A stretch of 64,000 nt of DNA. Source: CAVYXK01 sp963708245 (GTDB taxonomy: Bacteria > Pseudomonadota > Alphaproteobacteria > Acetobacterales > Acetobacteraceae). The DNA lies in NCBI GenBank assembly GCA_963708245.1, contig OY970201.1, forward strand, positions 4,154,001 through 4,218,000, written 5' to 3'. This document shows, one piece after another, positions 62,893 to 64,000 of this stretch (positions are counted from its first letter, which is position 1; every line of letters starts with the position of its first letter). The translations under genes were made by a program, and so were the position numbers. The notes below the pieces were generated by a model. That model was given only the letters and a program-made list of their open reading frames with translations, did no database searches and was not told where the DNA came from.

Positions 62893-64000
62893 TTAGGCAG
62901 TCTGCTGCAATGCGAGTCGGGCGCCGTACATGTAGTTGGACGGATGCATCGTGTAGCCCAGCACTGACTCGTGGAAGAAACTGAAAAGATTCTGCCACAA
63001 CGGCTGCACCACCGGGCCGTCCTCGTGCATGATCTCCTCGAGTTTGCCCATCACCTCGCGACGCTTGGTGATATCGATGGTGCTGTCCGCCTGGTTCAGC
63101 AGCTTGTCGAACTCCGGGTTGGAGTAGCTGGTCTCGTTCCACGGCACGCCGCTTCGATACGCAAGATCCAGCACCATCAGCCCGAGCGGCCTGTGTTGCC
63201 ATGTGGTGGCGCCGAACGGCACCTTAGTCCAGTTGTCCCAGTACCTCCGTACCCGGCACGACATTCAGCTTCACCCGAGCACCGATATCCTTCAACTGCT
63301 CGGCTGCTGCTTGCGATTCGGCAGCGATCCAGGGTTGGTCGTTTGGCACGTACAGCACAGTATCGAACCCGTTCGGATACCCTGCTTCCGCCAGCAGCTT
63401 CTTCGCAGCCTCAACATCTCGGCCCATCGGCGGGATCGGCTGATAGTCGGGCTGCACCGGCGCGACATGCGTGTGGTCCCCCGGCTGGCCCAGGCCACGC
63501 AACGCCACTTCCGCCACCTCCTTGGTATCGACGCCAAGTCGCATCGCCTTGCGCACGCGTGGATCGTCCCATGGCTTCTGCGTCACCTTCATGCGCAGCA
63601 CCGCCGTTGCGGCTGTGGGCACGGAATAGAATTTCAGATGAGGCAACTGCTTCATCGCCGGATATTGCGCCGGATCGACGACCAACGCGCCGTGAATTTG
63701 CCCCGAGGCAAGCGCCGAGATCGGCGCCGCCGGATCGTCGCCCAGATCGATGAACTCGATCGCGTCGAGATAGGGGCCCTCGTTCCAGTGGCCGCCCCAG
63801 TAAGGCCGGTGCGCTTTCACGAGTGCCCGCTTGCCAACTTCGATCGCAGCAAACTCGAACGGACCAGTTCCCTGCGATCCTGGCACGAACAGGCCCTTCT
63901 CGGGCGGATAGAGCATCGCTGCCGGATAATGATACAGGTGTTCGGGGACCGAGAGCTGCGGCTCTTTGAGGTTCAATCGCAGAGTGTGCGAATCCACTTT
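62893..64000 (-). pseudogene. Dipeptide-type ABC substrate-binding protein, frameshifted and partial
   Basis: C-terminal about 365 residues of a family 5 solute-binding protein; its start is outside the window. Upstream frame: PGSQGTGPFEFAAIEVGKRA, WDDPRVRKAMRLGVDTKEVA and AAKKLLAEAGYPNGFD, all typical. At about 63245 the minus strand has ACGGAGGTACTGG; removing one G gives TEYWDNWTKVPFGATTW and the protein continues to YMYGARLALQQTA and a stop at 62893. With the extra G it ends early. First gene of the transporter unit; loss would disable uptake unless the base is a sequencing error. Confidence 0.75.

Overview
The window reads as a high-GC alphaproteobacterial chromosome. Acetobacteraceae or Rhodospirillales is my best guess, from overall protein resemblance, the LysR-trxB pair, the HiPIP plus cytochrome P460 pair and the style of the dispersed palindromic repeats. 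No rRNA, tRNA or CRISPR array was seen. Coding is dense, with long GC-driven antisense frames that I ignored.

Layout. 1-2.5 kb: end of a membrane PAS-GGDEF diguanylate cyclase and an exported cupredoxin. 2.7-12.3 kb: a tightly packed catabolic operon (AtzG-like subunit, amidase, heterotetrameric sarcosine oxidase soxB-D-A-G), then two SDR dehydrogenases and a CinA-like protein with an altered deamidase site. 12.3-20.5 kb: a broken solute-binding-protein tail carrying a 31-bp palindromic insertion, a VOC protein, an alpha/beta hydrolase, a Tat-exported SMP-30 lactonase, a frameshifted membrane glycosyltransferase, a GH5 glycosidase, and a LysR regulator beside thioredoxin reductase. 20.6-28.8 kb: an IS5-type element, a DUF2254 membrane protein, two unknown small genes, a luciferase-like gene remnant, and a complete IS66 element that splits a small gene, followed by an MBL hydrolase and dodecin. 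29-37.6 kb: ArsR-DUF899-DUF899, a molybdopterin oxidoreductase (frameshifted) with a LutA-like Fe-S protein, CsbD, gamma-glutamyltransferase and an unknown protein. 37.6-39.4 kb: an IS with an unusually long 16-bp target duplication. 39.4-41.5 kb: HiPIP, cytochrome P460 and a hydrolase.

41.5-48.1 kb is the accessory island: a truncated HigB-type toxin with its XRE antitoxin, CcdAB, a second toxin remnant, a Tat-exported amino-acid-type binding protein, a PD-(D/E)XK nuclease bracketed by 37-bp direct repeats, and two convergent overlapping genes that each carry a HEPN-type R-N-x(3-4)-H motif, one of them with CBS domains. This is the best candidate for an undescribed defence-like system.

48.6-64 kb: ligA, then a second complete sarcosine oxidase operon (soxB-D-A-G) with a VWA gene fused to its 3' end by a start/stop overlap, a divergent M24-family enzyme of the prolidase/creatinase/DddP type, a DUF559 endonuclease-like gene bracketed by inverted dispersed repeats, and a dipeptide-type ABC transporter whose binding protein is frameshifted and runs off the window. 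The two sox operons, the amidase, the M24 enzyme and the transporter suggest uptake and breakdown of N-methylated amino compounds to glycine and formaldehyde or methylene-THF.

Four genes contain small frameshifting insertions (three single-base, one 8-bp tandem duplication). Whether these are real decay or assembly errors cannot be settled from the sequence.
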